Assembly: GCA_021773635.1 (NCBI GenBank)
Contig: JAJFJV010000017.1
Coordinates: 1 to 64,000 of the forward strand
Direction: 5' to 3'
From: Gammaproteobacteria bacterium
Lineage (GTDB): Bacteria > Pseudomonadota > Gammaproteobacteria > HK1
Length of the DNA stretch: 64,000 nucleotides
This document shows positions 45,615-53,685 of the stretch, piece after piece (position 1 is the stretch's first letter; each line of letters begins with the position of its first letter). Made by a program: the position numbers and the translations under genes. The notes below the pieces were generated by a model. It did no database searches, was not told where the DNA came from, and saw only the letters and a program-made list of their open reading frames with translations.

Positions 45615-46298
45615 ATGTCCATCACTCTAATTTCCCGTCTCTTCTGCGCCGCAAGCTCCCGTGGCCGGTGTGCTTTATTTTCAGTGCCATTGCTTCTCTG
45701 CCTCTCCTTCCCGACACTTGCTGCACCCGTTGTCGTGGACGGAAAAGAGTGGCGCCAGGTAACGGATACAGCTGGCTTTAGCCGCCTCCAATTCGATACC
45801 ATCTTCGACCGCTCCACTGGTCTCTGCGATGTCGCTGGCTGTCTCTTGGGAGGCACTCTCGATCTTACCGGTTATCACTGGGCGTCCAATCTCGAGGTCC
45901 AATCGCTCCTCACCACATTCGGTTTCTCACCTCATCCCACCCCGTTTTCACAGACGGGTTCGGTGACACTTCAAACCCAGGCCAATATTGATAGTTTTTT
46001 ATCTGTTTTCTCAACTACGCGCACCGGCTTTGTTAGCCAATCCGTCAATGGGTGGACGCGTGACCAAAATAGTCTGACGCCTGTCCGAAGCGACCAGATG
46101 AGTGTTCGTAAGGCGTTAGAGTCCTTTGTATCTAATGCGACCATCCACGATGCGTTCCTCGTCGAGACGACCCAGTCCAGTGGAATAGGGGGGTGGCTCT
46201 ACCGCTCCGCCCCGGCCGCCGCACCCGAACCCGCTACCCTCGCTCTATTGGGCCTCGGTTTAGCAGGTATTGGTTTCAGTAGGCGAAAGACAAAGTAA
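45615..46298 (+). CDS. PEP-CTERM sorting domain protein 2
   Basis: 227 residues from the ATG at 45615, with AAGG before it; the TTG two codons earlier is less likely. The signal peptide ends near PTLAAP. The body begins VVVDGKEWRQVTDTAGFSRLQF and has a Cys pair (LCDVAGCLLGG). The C-terminus is a full sorting signal: APEPATLALLGLGLAGIGF then SRRKTK. An exosortase substrate by family rules; function of the body unknown. Transcribed from a textbook sigma-54 promoter with two upstream regulon motifs. Confidence 0.93.
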   Translation: MSITLISRLFCAASSRGRCALFSVPLLLCLSFPTLAAPVVVDGKEWRQVTDTAGFSRLQFDTIFDRSTGLCDVAGCLLGGTLDLTGYHWASNLEVQSLLTTFGFSPHPTPFSQTGSVTLQTQANIDSFLSVFSTTRTGFVSQSVNGWTRDQNSLTPVRSDQMSVRKALESFVSNATIHDAFLVETTQSSGIGGWLYRSAPAAAPEPATLALLGLGLAGIGFSRRKTK

Positions 46299-46326
46299 AC
46301 GGTCCAAACATCCTAGCCTGTAGCAT

Positions 46327-46353
46327 CCCCCGCCCAAGGCGGGGGGGGTGTTT
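46327..46353 (+). terminator. Hairpin after PEP-CTERM gene 2
   Basis: CCCCCGCC and GGCGGGGG with a 3-nt loop, then extra G residues and TGTTT. A moderate terminator 28 bp after the stop. Confidence 0.6.
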
Positions 46354-46356
46354 CAC

Positions 46357-46545
46357 CCAAACCGCCCCCTCCCAACGCCACACATCCCTCCCAAACAACG
46401 GTATCCTGTTAGATCCATGCTGCTCTTGCTCATAAAGCCGGGTTGCACCCTCGACGAATCTTTCTACTGTCTTTATTACAATGGATAATCCTGCCCGACT
46501 GAAATGATAGTCAAGGAATTCAAAGCCCTTCTCGATACGTCCTCT
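46357..46545 (-). pseudogene. Reverse-transcriptase C-terminal relic
   Basis: On the minus strand the translation contains RGRIEKGFEFLDYHFSRAGL, SIVIKTVERFVEGATRLYEQ and then EQHGSNRIPLFGRDVWRWEG. This is the thumb/C-terminal signature of retron- or group II-type RNA-directed DNA polymerases (usual form IGRIEKGFDFLGYHFSP-GLS-A-KTV-F-ERA-RLYEQE). The catalytic YADD palm and everything before it are absent, although fainter similarity (SNRVLAAA) may reach about 46700. It is a decayed fragment of a retroelement lying in the 435-bp gap between PEP-CTERM gene 2 and the Smr gene. Confidence 0.7.
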
Positions 46546-46733
46546 AATGGACAACCACGTGAAATTCCCCGCTTGTATTCCCGAAATAGCCCGCCCCAGG
46601 TGATCCTGCGGCGCATGTGACTGATCACAAGGGAATAGCGATAACTCCAGAACGACTGCAAACCCGTTAGGGCCGGTTGTAGCCGCCGCCAACACGCGGT
46701 TAGACTGCCCCGCAGATTCTCCGGAGACTGTCC

Positions 46734-47273
46734 TTGGCCAAGCCCCCCTCCTCATCCAGCGATGACCGCGAGCTATTTCGGAAAAGCGTGGGATCGGTGC
46801 GTCGACTGCATGATGACCGGATAAAACCTGAATCCAGGCGTCCGGGCCCGCACCCTCTACGACATCCGGCGGATACCACCCTGAACGATGGGGAACTCCA
46901 GGATCAGGAACCGGAATGGAGTGACATTGAGGGGGGCGACACCCTGTTCTTCGCCCGGCCGGGGCTACAACAGCGCATGATCCGCAAGCTGCGCCGGGGT
47001 CAGTTCAATGTCGGCGCGGAACTCGATATGCACGGAATGATCGTGCGTGAAGCGAGAAACGCACTCACCCCCTTCCTCACTGACAGCCGTGCCCGTGGCA
47101 TCCGCTGCGTGCGCATTATCCATGGCAAGGGCCTCAGCTCTGCCAGCGGCAAACCGGTACTGAAGGTGCAGATCGACCACTGGCTGCGCCAGCGTCCGGA
47201 GGTAGTCGCCTTTTGCTCCGCCCGCCGCAATGATGGCGGCACTGGTGCGGTCTATGTATTGCTAAAACGATAG
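46734..47273 (+). CDS. Smr-domain protein
   Basis: 179 residues, TTG start with CCGGAG upstream. A disordered, charged N-terminus (SSSSDDRELFRKSVGSVRRL) precedes the segment SDIEGGDTLFFARPGLQQRMIRKLRRGQF, typical of SmrA/YdaL-type proteins. The C-terminal Smr domain has the ELDMHGMIVREAR and IRCVRIIHGKGLSS motifs. Family members are known as nucleases or RNA-associated factors acting on stalled ribosomes or DNA. Cytoplasmic. Confidence 0.92.
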   Translation: MAKPPSSSSDDRELFRKSVGSVRRLHDDRIKPESRRPGPHPLRHPADTTLNDGELQDQEPEWSDIEGGDTLFFARPGLQQRMIRKLRRGQFNVGAELDMHGMIVREARNALTPFLTDSRARGIRCVRIIHGKGLSSASGKPVLKVQIDHWLRQRPEVVAFCSARRNDGGTGAVYVLLKR

Positions 47274-47367
47274 CTGGCCCAAAATTCCGGTAGTCCCTCC
47301 AGCTTGACCTATACTCAGGAAATCGCAGCCCCCGGGACGCGCCCGCACCACGGACAGGAGACGCCGC

Positions 47368-48813
47368 ATGGCCAATAAAAAATATACCCATGAGCTCAAT
47401 AGCTGGATCGAGGGAGAGCAACTCGCGGCACGTGCCATCAACATCATCCACCGGCTCTGGACTGAGTATTCGGTGGAGCTGGTGCTGTTTCGCCGTATCC
47501 TGGTGGATGAAGGGATCGTGGAAATTCTCGCCCATCACAACTACGCCAGCCAGATATCCCAAACCGAGCTGAGCATCCAGGATACCCTGCCGATTATCGA
47601 GGGCGTGGCCGCCCTGCCCCTGTGTCCCTCCACCATCGATGTGGGGCGCCTGGCACTAGAATGGCGGGCACAGCAGCAGGAAAGTTCCAAAACGGAACTT
47701 GATGCTTTCCTCAAAAGCCGGCTGAGCGGACACCTCAAGCCAGGCACCACCTGCAGTACCGAATCTCGCGATGTCGTGCTCTATGGCTTTGGGCGCATCG
47801 GCCGCCTGCTGGCCCGTATCCTGCTGGCTCGTGGCGGCGCCGGTGATGCCCTGCGTCTGCGCGCGGTGGTTTGTAGAGGCAAGCTGGACATGTACAAGCG
47901 CGCCAACCTGTTAAAGCGGGATTCCGTACACGGCCTCATCCACGGGCATGTCGAGATCCGGGAACAGGAGGAAGCCATCGTAGTCAACGGCCATTACATC
48001 CAGTTCATCTCCGCCGGCTCACCGGAGAGTGTCGACTACGAGCAATACGACATCCACAACGCCCTGGTTATCGATAACACCGGTATCTGGCGCACCCGGG
48101 AAGCTCTCGGCAAACACCTTGAGGCCCACGGGGTGGAGCGGGTATTGCTGACGGCGCCGGGCAAGGAAGATATCCCCAACATCGTTTACGGGGTCAATAC
48201 CGAAGGCTGGGACAAGGGTGAAAAAATCTTCTCCGCCGCCTCCTGTACCACCAACGCCATCGCACCGCCCCTGAAAGTGCTTAACGATAATTTCGGTATT
48301 GTTTCCGGTCATATCGAAACCGTACACGCCTACACCAACGACCAGAATCTGCTCGACAATTACCACAAGAAGCAGCGACGCGGGCGTTCGGCGCCACTCA
48401 ACATGGTGCTCACGGAAACGGGAGCCGCCACCGCCGCTGCCAAGGCCATGCCGGAACTGGCAGGGAAAATGACCAGCAACGCCGTGCGCGTGCCCACACC
48501 CAACGTCTCGCTGGCCATCCTCAGCATGGAACTGGAACGGGAGGTTCCCCGCGAGGAGATTAACGACGTGTTACGCCAGGCCTCCCTGAGCGGCCCCCTG
48601 GCCTCGCAAATCGACTATACCCGTGATGAAGACGTGGTCAGCAGCGACATGATTGGCAACCATCATCCCGCCATCGTCGATTCCCTCGCCACCAAAGTGC
48701 ATGGCCAGCACGTGGTGGTCTATGTCTGGTACGACAATGAATACGGCTATTCCACCCAGGCCACACGTGTGGCACGGGTCATCTCCGGGGTAGAGCGGCC
48801 CCGTTATTATTGA
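47368..48813 (+). CDS. Long-form glyceraldehyde-3-phosphate dehydrogenase
   Basis: 481 residues, compared with about 335 for the usual enzyme. The C-terminal 355 residues are GAPDH: NAD-binding VVLYGFGRIGRLLARILL, catalytic Cys in SAASCTTNAIAP (about 292), the His/Asn region, and VYVWYDNEYGYSTQ. The first about 125 residues (HELNSWIEGEQLAARAINII to RLALEWRAQQQ) are a helical extension found in the GapB-like branch of Pseudomonas and Vibrio relatives. That branch is linked to gluconeogenesis in known cases; here the direction is not visible. It stands alone, after an Smr gene. Confidence 0.93.
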   Translation: MANKKYTHELNSWIEGEQLAARAINIIHRLWTEYSVELVLFRRILVDEGIVEILAHHNYASQISQTELSIQDTLPIIEGVAALPLCPSTIDVGRLALEWRAQQQESSKTELDAFLKSRLSGHLKPGTTCSTESRDVVLYGFGRIGRLLARILLARGGAGDALRLRAVVCRGKLDMYKRANLLKRDSVHGLIHGHVEIREQEEAIVVNGHYIQFISAGSPESVDYEQYDIHNALVIDNTGIWRTREALGKHLEAHGVERVLLTAPGKEDIPNIVYGVNTEGWDKGEKIFSAASCTTNAIAPPLKVLNDNFGIVSGHIETVHAYTNDQNLLDNYHKKQRRGRSAPLNMVLTETGAATAAAKAMPELAGKMTSNAVRVPTPNVSLAILSMELEREVPREEINDVLRQASLSGPLASQIDYTRDEDVVSSDMIGNHHPAIVDSLATKVHGQHVVVYVWYDNEYGYSTQATRVARVISGVERPRYY

Positions 48814-48874
48814 AGCAGACGGCCAGAATGCAGGGATTTCTATCGGAAGAACCTAAAGTTTAGAACCGACAAGC

Positions 48875-48914
48875 CGCTCGCTGAGGTAACATCCCCAATC
48901 TTCCTCAGCGAGCG
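48875..48914 (+). promoter_or_regulatory. Perfect 12-bp hairpin directly before the first TPR gene
   Basis: CGCTCGCTGAGG and CCTCAGCGAGCG pair without mismatch around a 16-nt loop, ending 6 nt before the ATG at 48921. It covers the place where a ribosome binding site should be, and no other good one is visible. Either a translational control element or a terminator of the GAPDH gene without T-tract. Confidence 0.6.
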
Positions 48915-48920
48915 CAATGC

Positions 48921-51728
48921 ATGAAATTCTACACTCGGAAACAGCCCCTATGGATTTCAGGGCTCCTGATTCTGCTCATGAGCCTGTCGGTGTCTGCCGC
49001 ACCGAGCACCCCCTCGGAATTCTACGAAGACGCCCTGCGCCGTTACACGGATGGCGAACATAATGCTGCCATTATCCAGCTGAAAAACGCGCTCAAGCTG
49101 GATTCCGATCACCTGTCGGCGCGCCTGCTGCTCGGCCAGGTCTATCTCAGCAAGGGTGATGGCGCCAACGCGGAAAAAGAATTGCGCATCGCACGCACCT
49201 CCGGTGCGGATGAAAACCTGGTGCTGGTGCCTCTGGCCCAGGCTTATCTGCTCCAGGGAAAGCACAAGAAGATTTTTGACAAATTCGCCGCGGGCCGACG
49301 CCACCCGGTGACTGAATCAGCGCTAGCCATCATTCGTGGCGAAACCCACATACGTCTGCGCCAGCTTGATGAGGCTGAAACCGATTTTTCTCTCGCCGCA
49401 AGTCTGAACCCCGAGAGTGCGGATCCGGTTATTGGCCGCGCCACGGTACTGCTCCATCGGGGAGACCATGAAGGCGCCGAAGATCTGGCTGACGAGGCTA
49501 CATCCATTGCTCCCGAAAGCGCCGGCGCCTGGTATGTTAAGGCCGAAATCCGCCGTATCCGCCAGGATTTGGAAGGTGCCATTGGGTACTACGATAAGGC
49601 TCTTGCACTCTACGATGGACACTTTCGCGCGCGTATTGGTAAAACCGCGGCGTTGCTCGATCTCGGCCGCAAAGGGGAAGCTGTCGTAGAATTGGAACGG
49701 GTCCGCGGGCGACGTCCCCATGACCCGCAGGCCAGCTACCTCCACGCCATGGTGCTCGCCCAGGCCGATCAGTTGAGCGAAGCCCAGGCCGTGCTTCGTA
49801 CCGCGGGCATCACCCTGCTCAGCAGAGGACGCGATTTTCTCTACAGTCATCCGCCGAGTCTGCTGCTCTCCGCGGTTATCCACCACGCCGATCAAAAATA
49901 CGATTCCGCCTACGAAGAGATCCAGCGTTTTCTGAAACTGGTGCCCCACCATGTGGGTGGACGCATACTGCTGGGAGGCCTGTTAATACGCCGGGGCAAC
50001 CATAAACAAGCCATTGATGTCCTTGAAAGGGCGCTTCGCTTTGCGCCCAAGAATGCCCAGCTCCATGGACTCCTCGGCAATGCCTATATGGGGATACGAG
50101 ATTTTTCCAAAGCCACCCGCTACTTCGAGAAGGCAGCAAAACTTGCACCGGATCTCGCCACCCTGCACACCCAATTGGCCTTGAGCCGGCTCGCCACCGG
50201 TCAAGGCGATACCGCACTAGCTGACTTGGAGACGGCCTTCAGCCTTGATTCAGGCGGACGGGCGGGAATACTCCTCGGCACCATCTTGCTCAAACAAGGC
50301 AAACAGGCCGAGGCCCTGAAAAGTATCCGCAGGACGCTCAAGCATCAGGCCACAAACCCCACGGCCCACAACCTGTTGGCAACAATTTACCTGACCGCCC
50401 GGAAAACTCAGGCTGCACGCCAGGCCTTTAACCAGGCAATCGCTGTAGATACCGGCTATCTGCCAGCGCGTTACAACTTGGCCAAAATGGACATTGCCAT
50501 CGGCCGGCTGGAAGAGGCACGGGCGCGCTACCTGGAAATTCTTAAACTCGCCCCAACAGAAACCCGGGCCATGAAGGAACTGGCGGCCATGGCCAAAACT
50601 GCCGGGCAGCTTTCCCAAGCCATCCGCTGGCTGGAAAAATTGCAGGCCGTGGATGCTAATCAGCTATCCGCCCAGCTGGATTTGGGTGAATTCTATCTGC
50701 AGGCAGGCAAACCAAAGAAAGCCCTCATCCTCTCCCAACAGCTGGAGCAAAAACATCCGCAGAGTCTGCCCGTACTCATTTCCCTGGGGCGTGCAGAATT
50801 GGCCTCTGGAACACGGGACAAGGCCATCGTCACTTTTCGGCGGATGAGCAAATTTGCCGGCTTCGCGGAGAATCAACTGCTGCGTATCAGCCGTTATCAG
50901 ACAGGCTCGGGTGATTTGGAAGGAGCCCACTGGTCATTAACAAAGGCGCTGGAGGGAAAACCCGGCTATCTTCCGGTGGAAATTGAAATGATCGGTGTGG
51001 AATTGCGCCTCGGAAAATATGAACAGGCGCTCAAACGTGCACGAGGAATGCAGCACGCTCACCCACAAGAACCCCGCGGTGCACTCCTCGCCGGCGATGT
51101 GCTGATGGCAATGAAACGCTACGGCGAGGCGTTGAAAGCCTACCAGACCGCAGAAACCAAACAGAGCGGCCCAGCGCTTACAGTACGCCTGTACCGGGCC
51201 CACAAGGCCGACGGAAAATTGAAACGGGGCCTTAAACTGCTGGAGCGATGGCTAACGGCACATCCTCAGGATCACGAAGTCCGCCGTGCCCTCGCCTCCG
51301 GCTACGCGGAAAGCAAACGGGTACAGGACTCCATACGCGAGCATGAACGGCTGGCAAAAGTGATGCCGGACGATGGCGCTATCCTCAACAATCTGGCCAA
51401 TCTCTACCTGCAAACGGGTGACGCCCGCGCCCTCTACTATGCGGAACGAGCCTATCAGCGTGCCCCGAAACAGGCGGCCTCGCTAGATACTTATGGATGG
51501 GTCCTGGTAAAAATGGGCGAGCCCGGCAAGGCGCTGCGCTACCTGCGCGAAGCCCAGTCACGGGCATCACGTAACCCGGGAGTGCGCTACCACCTGGCCA
51601 TTGCCCTTAGTCACCTTGGTCGAAACAAAGAGGCCCGACGGGAACTGAAAGCGCTGCTGAAACTGAAGGAACCCTTTACGGAGCGCGCCAAGGCCGAGGC
51701 CCTGGCGCGGGAGCTCGAGGGGAAATAG
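48921..51728 (+). CDS. PEP-CTERM system TPR-repeat protein (PrsT-like), copy 1
   Basis: 935 residues with a signal peptide ending near LSVSAAP. The mature N-terminus SEFYEDALRRYTDGEHNAAI, then IQLKNALKLDSDHLSARLLL, is the hallmark of the PEP-CTERM/XrtA TPR protein family. About twenty TPR-like helical pairs cover the whole length, for example GNHKQAIDVLERALRFAPKN and GRLEEARARYLEILKLAP, and the protein ends without a membrane anchor. No lipobox Cys is seen at the signal cleavage point, unlike lipoprotein members. Family members occur with exosortase loci and are thought to help export or assembly of polysaccharide or sorted proteins. It lies between PEP-CTERM genes 2 and 3 and has the same length as copy 2. 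Confidence 0.88.
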   Translation: MKFYTRKQPLWISGLLILLMSLSVSAAPSTPSEFYEDALRRYTDGEHNAAIIQLKNALKLDSDHLSARLLLGQVYLSKGDGANAEKELRIARTSGADENLVLVPLAQAYLLQGKHKKIFDKFAAGRRHPVTESALAIIRGETHIRLRQLDEAETDFSLAASLNPESADPVIGRATVLLHRGDHEGAEDLADEATSIAPESAGAWYVKAEIRRIRQDLEGAIGYYDKALALYDGHFRARIGKTAALLDLGRKGEAVVELERVRGRRPHDPQASYLHAMVLAQADQLSEAQAVLRTAGITLLSRGRDFLYSHPPSLLLSAVIHHADQKYDSAYEEIQRFLKLVPHHVGGRILLGGLLIRRGNHKQAIDVLERALRFAPKNAQLHGLLGNAYMGIRDFSKATRYFEKAAKLAPDLATLHTQLALSRLATGQGDTALADLETAFSLDSGGRAGILLGTILLKQGKQAEALKSIRRTLKHQATNPTAHNLLATIYLTARKTQAARQAFNQAIAVDTGYLPARYNLAKMDIAIGRLEEARARYLEILKLAPTETRAMKELAAMAKTAGQLSQAIRWLEKLQAVDANQLSAQLDLGEFYLQAGKPKKALILSQQLEQKHPQSLPVLISLGRAELASGTRDKAIVTFRRMSKFAGFAENQLLRISRYQTGSGDLEGAHWSLTKALEGKPGYLPVEIEMIGVELRLGKYEQALKRARGMQHAHPQEPRGALLAGDVLMAMKRYGEALKAYQTAETKQSGPALTVRLYRAHKADGKLKRGLKLLERWLTAHPQDHEVRRALASGYAESKRVQDSIREHERLAKVMPDDGAILNNLANLYLQTGDARALYYAERAYQRAPKQAASLDTYGWVLVKMGEPGKALRYLREAQSRASRNPGVRYHLAIALSHLGRNKEARRELKALLKLKEPFTERAKAEALARELEGK

Positions 51729-51770
51729 CAACCCCAGTAAACCATGTAGGGCGCACCGCTCTCCGGCATC

Positions 51771-51879
51771 TTTGGCCATGGATGGCCTTATGTCGCGGAG
51801 CACAGGATGTGCGGGAGCGGCCATGCCCCCGTATCTGGGTACGGGGCAGGCGTCGCGGCATAACTACATCCCTGTACAA
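51771..51879 (+). repeat. Hairpin repeat array, copy 3
   Basis: Contains TTGGCC-ATGGAT-GGCC, TTATGTCGCGGA, GCAC-AGGAT-GTGC, GGGAGCGGC, CCCCGTATC/GGTACGGGG and, inverted at the end, GTAC-AGGGAT-GTAG. Clearly the family at 11122 and 25050. It is the left part of the 507-bp gene-free stretch 51729-52235. Confidence 0.78.
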
Positions 51880-51964
51880 AACCATGTGCGCCGTCCAATA
51901 GAGAGCACCGGGGACAAATTCGGGCCACCTATTCGGTGGCCAATGACCACCCTACATTCCCACT

Positions 51965-52115
51965 CGTCATTCCCGTTAAAACGGGAATCCAGGGCGCGGC
52001 AGTAGTACAAACAGATGTTTGCCAGCCAACGGTAGTCGCTACTCTAACAAGCTGGCGAATGGCCCCTTTACCATGCCTTCGTCCCCTGGATACCGGGTCT
52101 CCGCCCGGCATGACG
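51965..52115. repeat. MITE-like element with CGTCATTCCCG ends
   Basis: The left end is CGTCATTCCCG-TTAAAA-CGGGAATCCAGG and the right end is CCTGGATACCGGG ... CCCGGCATGACG, so the 151-bp segment has terminal inverted repeats that are each also palindromic. This resembles widespread non-autonomous palindromic elements with the CGTCATTCCCGC motif. No ORF inside. Confidence 0.6.
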
Positions 52116-52164
52116 AAAGGATAGAGAGGCCGGCGAGGAACGTGAACAAGATGGCCTTTCCCAG

Positions 52165-52200
52165 ACAAAAAAAGCCCCGCGTTGCGGGGCTTCTTCTTTC
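52165..52200 (-). terminator. Terminator after PEP-CTERM gene 3
   Basis: On the minus strand AAGCCCCGC pairs with GCGGGGCTT around a 3-nt loop and runs into TTTTTTTGTC. It can act in both directions, since TTCTTCTTTC follows on the plus strand. Confidence 0.92.
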
Positions 52201-52235
52201 AACTCTGTTGGCAATTCAGCTCGGAGAATATATCT

Positions 52236-53222
52236 CTAGGCCTCCAGTTGCCGGCGCCGGCGGGTCCAGCCCACTCCCATGAGACCGGAAGCGAGGAGCA
52301 CCAGCGTTGTGGGCTCCGGCACAACTCCGGGACACTCGGGTTCCGGGCCGAGGATGCAATCACCTACCGTACTGCCACCAAAGGGCACCTTGGAAGGTGA
52401 CACGTGAGACTCACCGAGGGAGACAAAACTAAGCGCCTCGGTTGCGCTGGTCCAACCGTCTCCAAAGGTACCCGCCTCAAACTGAACCTCATAGCCAACC
52501 TCAAAAATCCAGTCGGCAAAGGAGGCATCCGCCACGATGTAATTGCCATCACCATCGATACTGGCAACCTCGGGAGAGTCCTTAAGCAGGCCCGCCGCAG
52601 GATTCTTGGTATCGCCGGCCGTGTCGTCAATCATCTGCTGGGTGATGTCGTTCGTGCCGTTTGGTCCAAAGTGAGCGATGTTGTATTCGTAGGAAGTAGC
52701 GACCTCCGTGATAACGCTGGCATCCCCCGACAGCACTTCGCCATCGTTCTTGGTGTAGCCCAGTTCTCCCGCGCCACCCGATTCAAAAACAGTCGGAGTA
52801 GACTGGCTCACCGCGAGATAATCGAGGACGACGTCGAGAGCACCGCCCGTCGTACTGAAGCTCAACGCGGCATTCGTACCATCATTACCGAGGGAGTCAC
52901 TGTTCAGCAGGTCCTTGAATTTATGCCCCTTGCTCCCCCAACCCACTGCGTTGACGCCGGTGGTGTTGTCCACAAAGTCCTTGGGCATGGCGAAATACAA
53001 GAAGTGGTCGCCGGAAACGGCATCGGTGCCGAAATAAAGGCGCCCGCCGTCAACGGTCGCACCACCGCCGCCCTCCACCAGGAAGCTGACTTCAAAACCA
53101 AGCGAATAGCCTTCCGAAGCATCAAACTTGCCATCGGCAACAAAGGCCGAGGCCTGCATGGAGAAACCGGAAATAACGAACCCAATAGCCAACAAGCTTT
53201 TGTTTAATTTGGTTTTTTTCAT
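52236..53222 (-). CDS. PEP-CTERM sorting domain protein 3
   Basis: 328 residues with a signal peptide ending in QASA. The body has beta-strand, Gly/Asp/Ser-rich sequence: KFDASEGYSLGFEVSFLVEG, DGGRLYFGTDAVSGDHFLYF and FADWIFEVGYEVQF, resembling domains that bind carbohydrate or surfaces but with no assigned family. The C-terminus is a full sorting signal, VPEPTTLVLLASGLMGVGW then TRRRRQLEA. Just before it lie two Cys (DCILGPEPECPG). Expressed from a sigma-54 promoter with two regulon motifs. Divergent from the second TPR gene. Confidence 0.93.
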   Translation of the reverse strand: MKKTKLNKSLLAIGFVISGFSMQASAFVADGKFDASEGYSLGFEVSFLVEGGGGATVDGGRLYFGTDAVSGDHFLYFAMPKDFVDNTTGVNAVGWGSKGHKFKDLLNSDSLGNDGTNAALSFSTTGGALDVVLDYLAVSQSTPTVFESGGAGELGYTKNDGEVLSGDASVITEVATSYEYNIAHFGPNGTNDITQQMIDDTAGDTKNPAAGLLKDSPEVASIDGDGNYIVADASFADWIFEVGYEVQFEAGTFGDGWTSATEALSFVSLGESHVSPSKVPFGGSTVGDCILGPEPECPGVVPEPTTLVLLASGLMGVGWTRRRRQLEA

Positions 53223-53327
53223 AAGAATCCTGATCCAGTCTTTATTGAGGGCCTAGTAGAAGCATCACCCTTCTTGCCCCCGAGCCGGCCAATATCATCG
53301 ACTAATGGCAATGTATGCCACTAGGAA

Positions 53328-53343
53328 TGCAAATCCCGTACCA
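53328..53343 (-). promoter_or_regulatory. Sigma-54 promoter of PEP-CTERM gene 3
   Basis: Minus-strand TGGTACGGGATTTGCA has GG-N10-GC spacing and a TTGCA -12 box, 106 bp before the start codon. It lies in the 463-bp gene-free stretch 53223-53685. Confidence 0.82.
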
Positions 53344-53416
53344 GACTTATAAATAACCGTATTTTCAATCAGTTACCCGAAGACCCACGGGTCCGTGGCA
53401 AGACACAGGAAGAAAG

Positions 53417-53433
53417 TGTAAAAAAATCTGACG
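53417..53433 (-). promoter_or_regulatory. PEP-CTERM regulon motif, proximal site for gene 3
   Basis: Minus-strand CGTCAGATTTTTTTACA, one mismatch to the consensus, centred about 83 bp before the -24 element. Confidence 0.72.
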
Positions 53434-53547
53434 GTCCAGTAGCAATATTTGGGGTATACGCCACGAATTTTTCACGGCGAGCAAGCCTTCCACCTCTTTT
53501 ATCTCTATATATCAGATTGTTATGGTCTTTCTGCTGATCCATTGAGG

Positions 53548-53564
53548 TGTAATATTTCCTGACA
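53548..53564 (-). promoter_or_regulatory. PEP-CTERM regulon motif, distal site for gene 3
   Basis: Minus-strand TGTCAGGAAATATTACA keeps both half-sites of the motif with changes in the centre, 131 bp upstream of the proximal site. It is also 122 bp before the divergent TPR gene and could act on it. Confidence 0.5.
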
Positions 53565-53685
53565 ATATTGCCTGTTGGGGATCCTGAATCATGTTCACCC
53601 TGGAGAGCTCCATACGATTCTGACATAAACTTTCTCTTCCAATTGCCGCTGATCAGAGACGGAATCCACGAGGAGTATCGCAATC

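Noticed and set aside
53296-53320. TGGCATACATTGCCA as sigma-54 promoter of PEP-CTERM gene 3
   Set aside because: GG-to-GC spacing is 8, not the required 10; the better element is at 53328-53343.
53369-53683. Minus-strand ORF of 104 codons in the PEP-CTERM 3 / TPR 2 gap
   Set aside because: It covers the regulon motifs and the promoter region, lacks a ribosome site and resembles no known protein.
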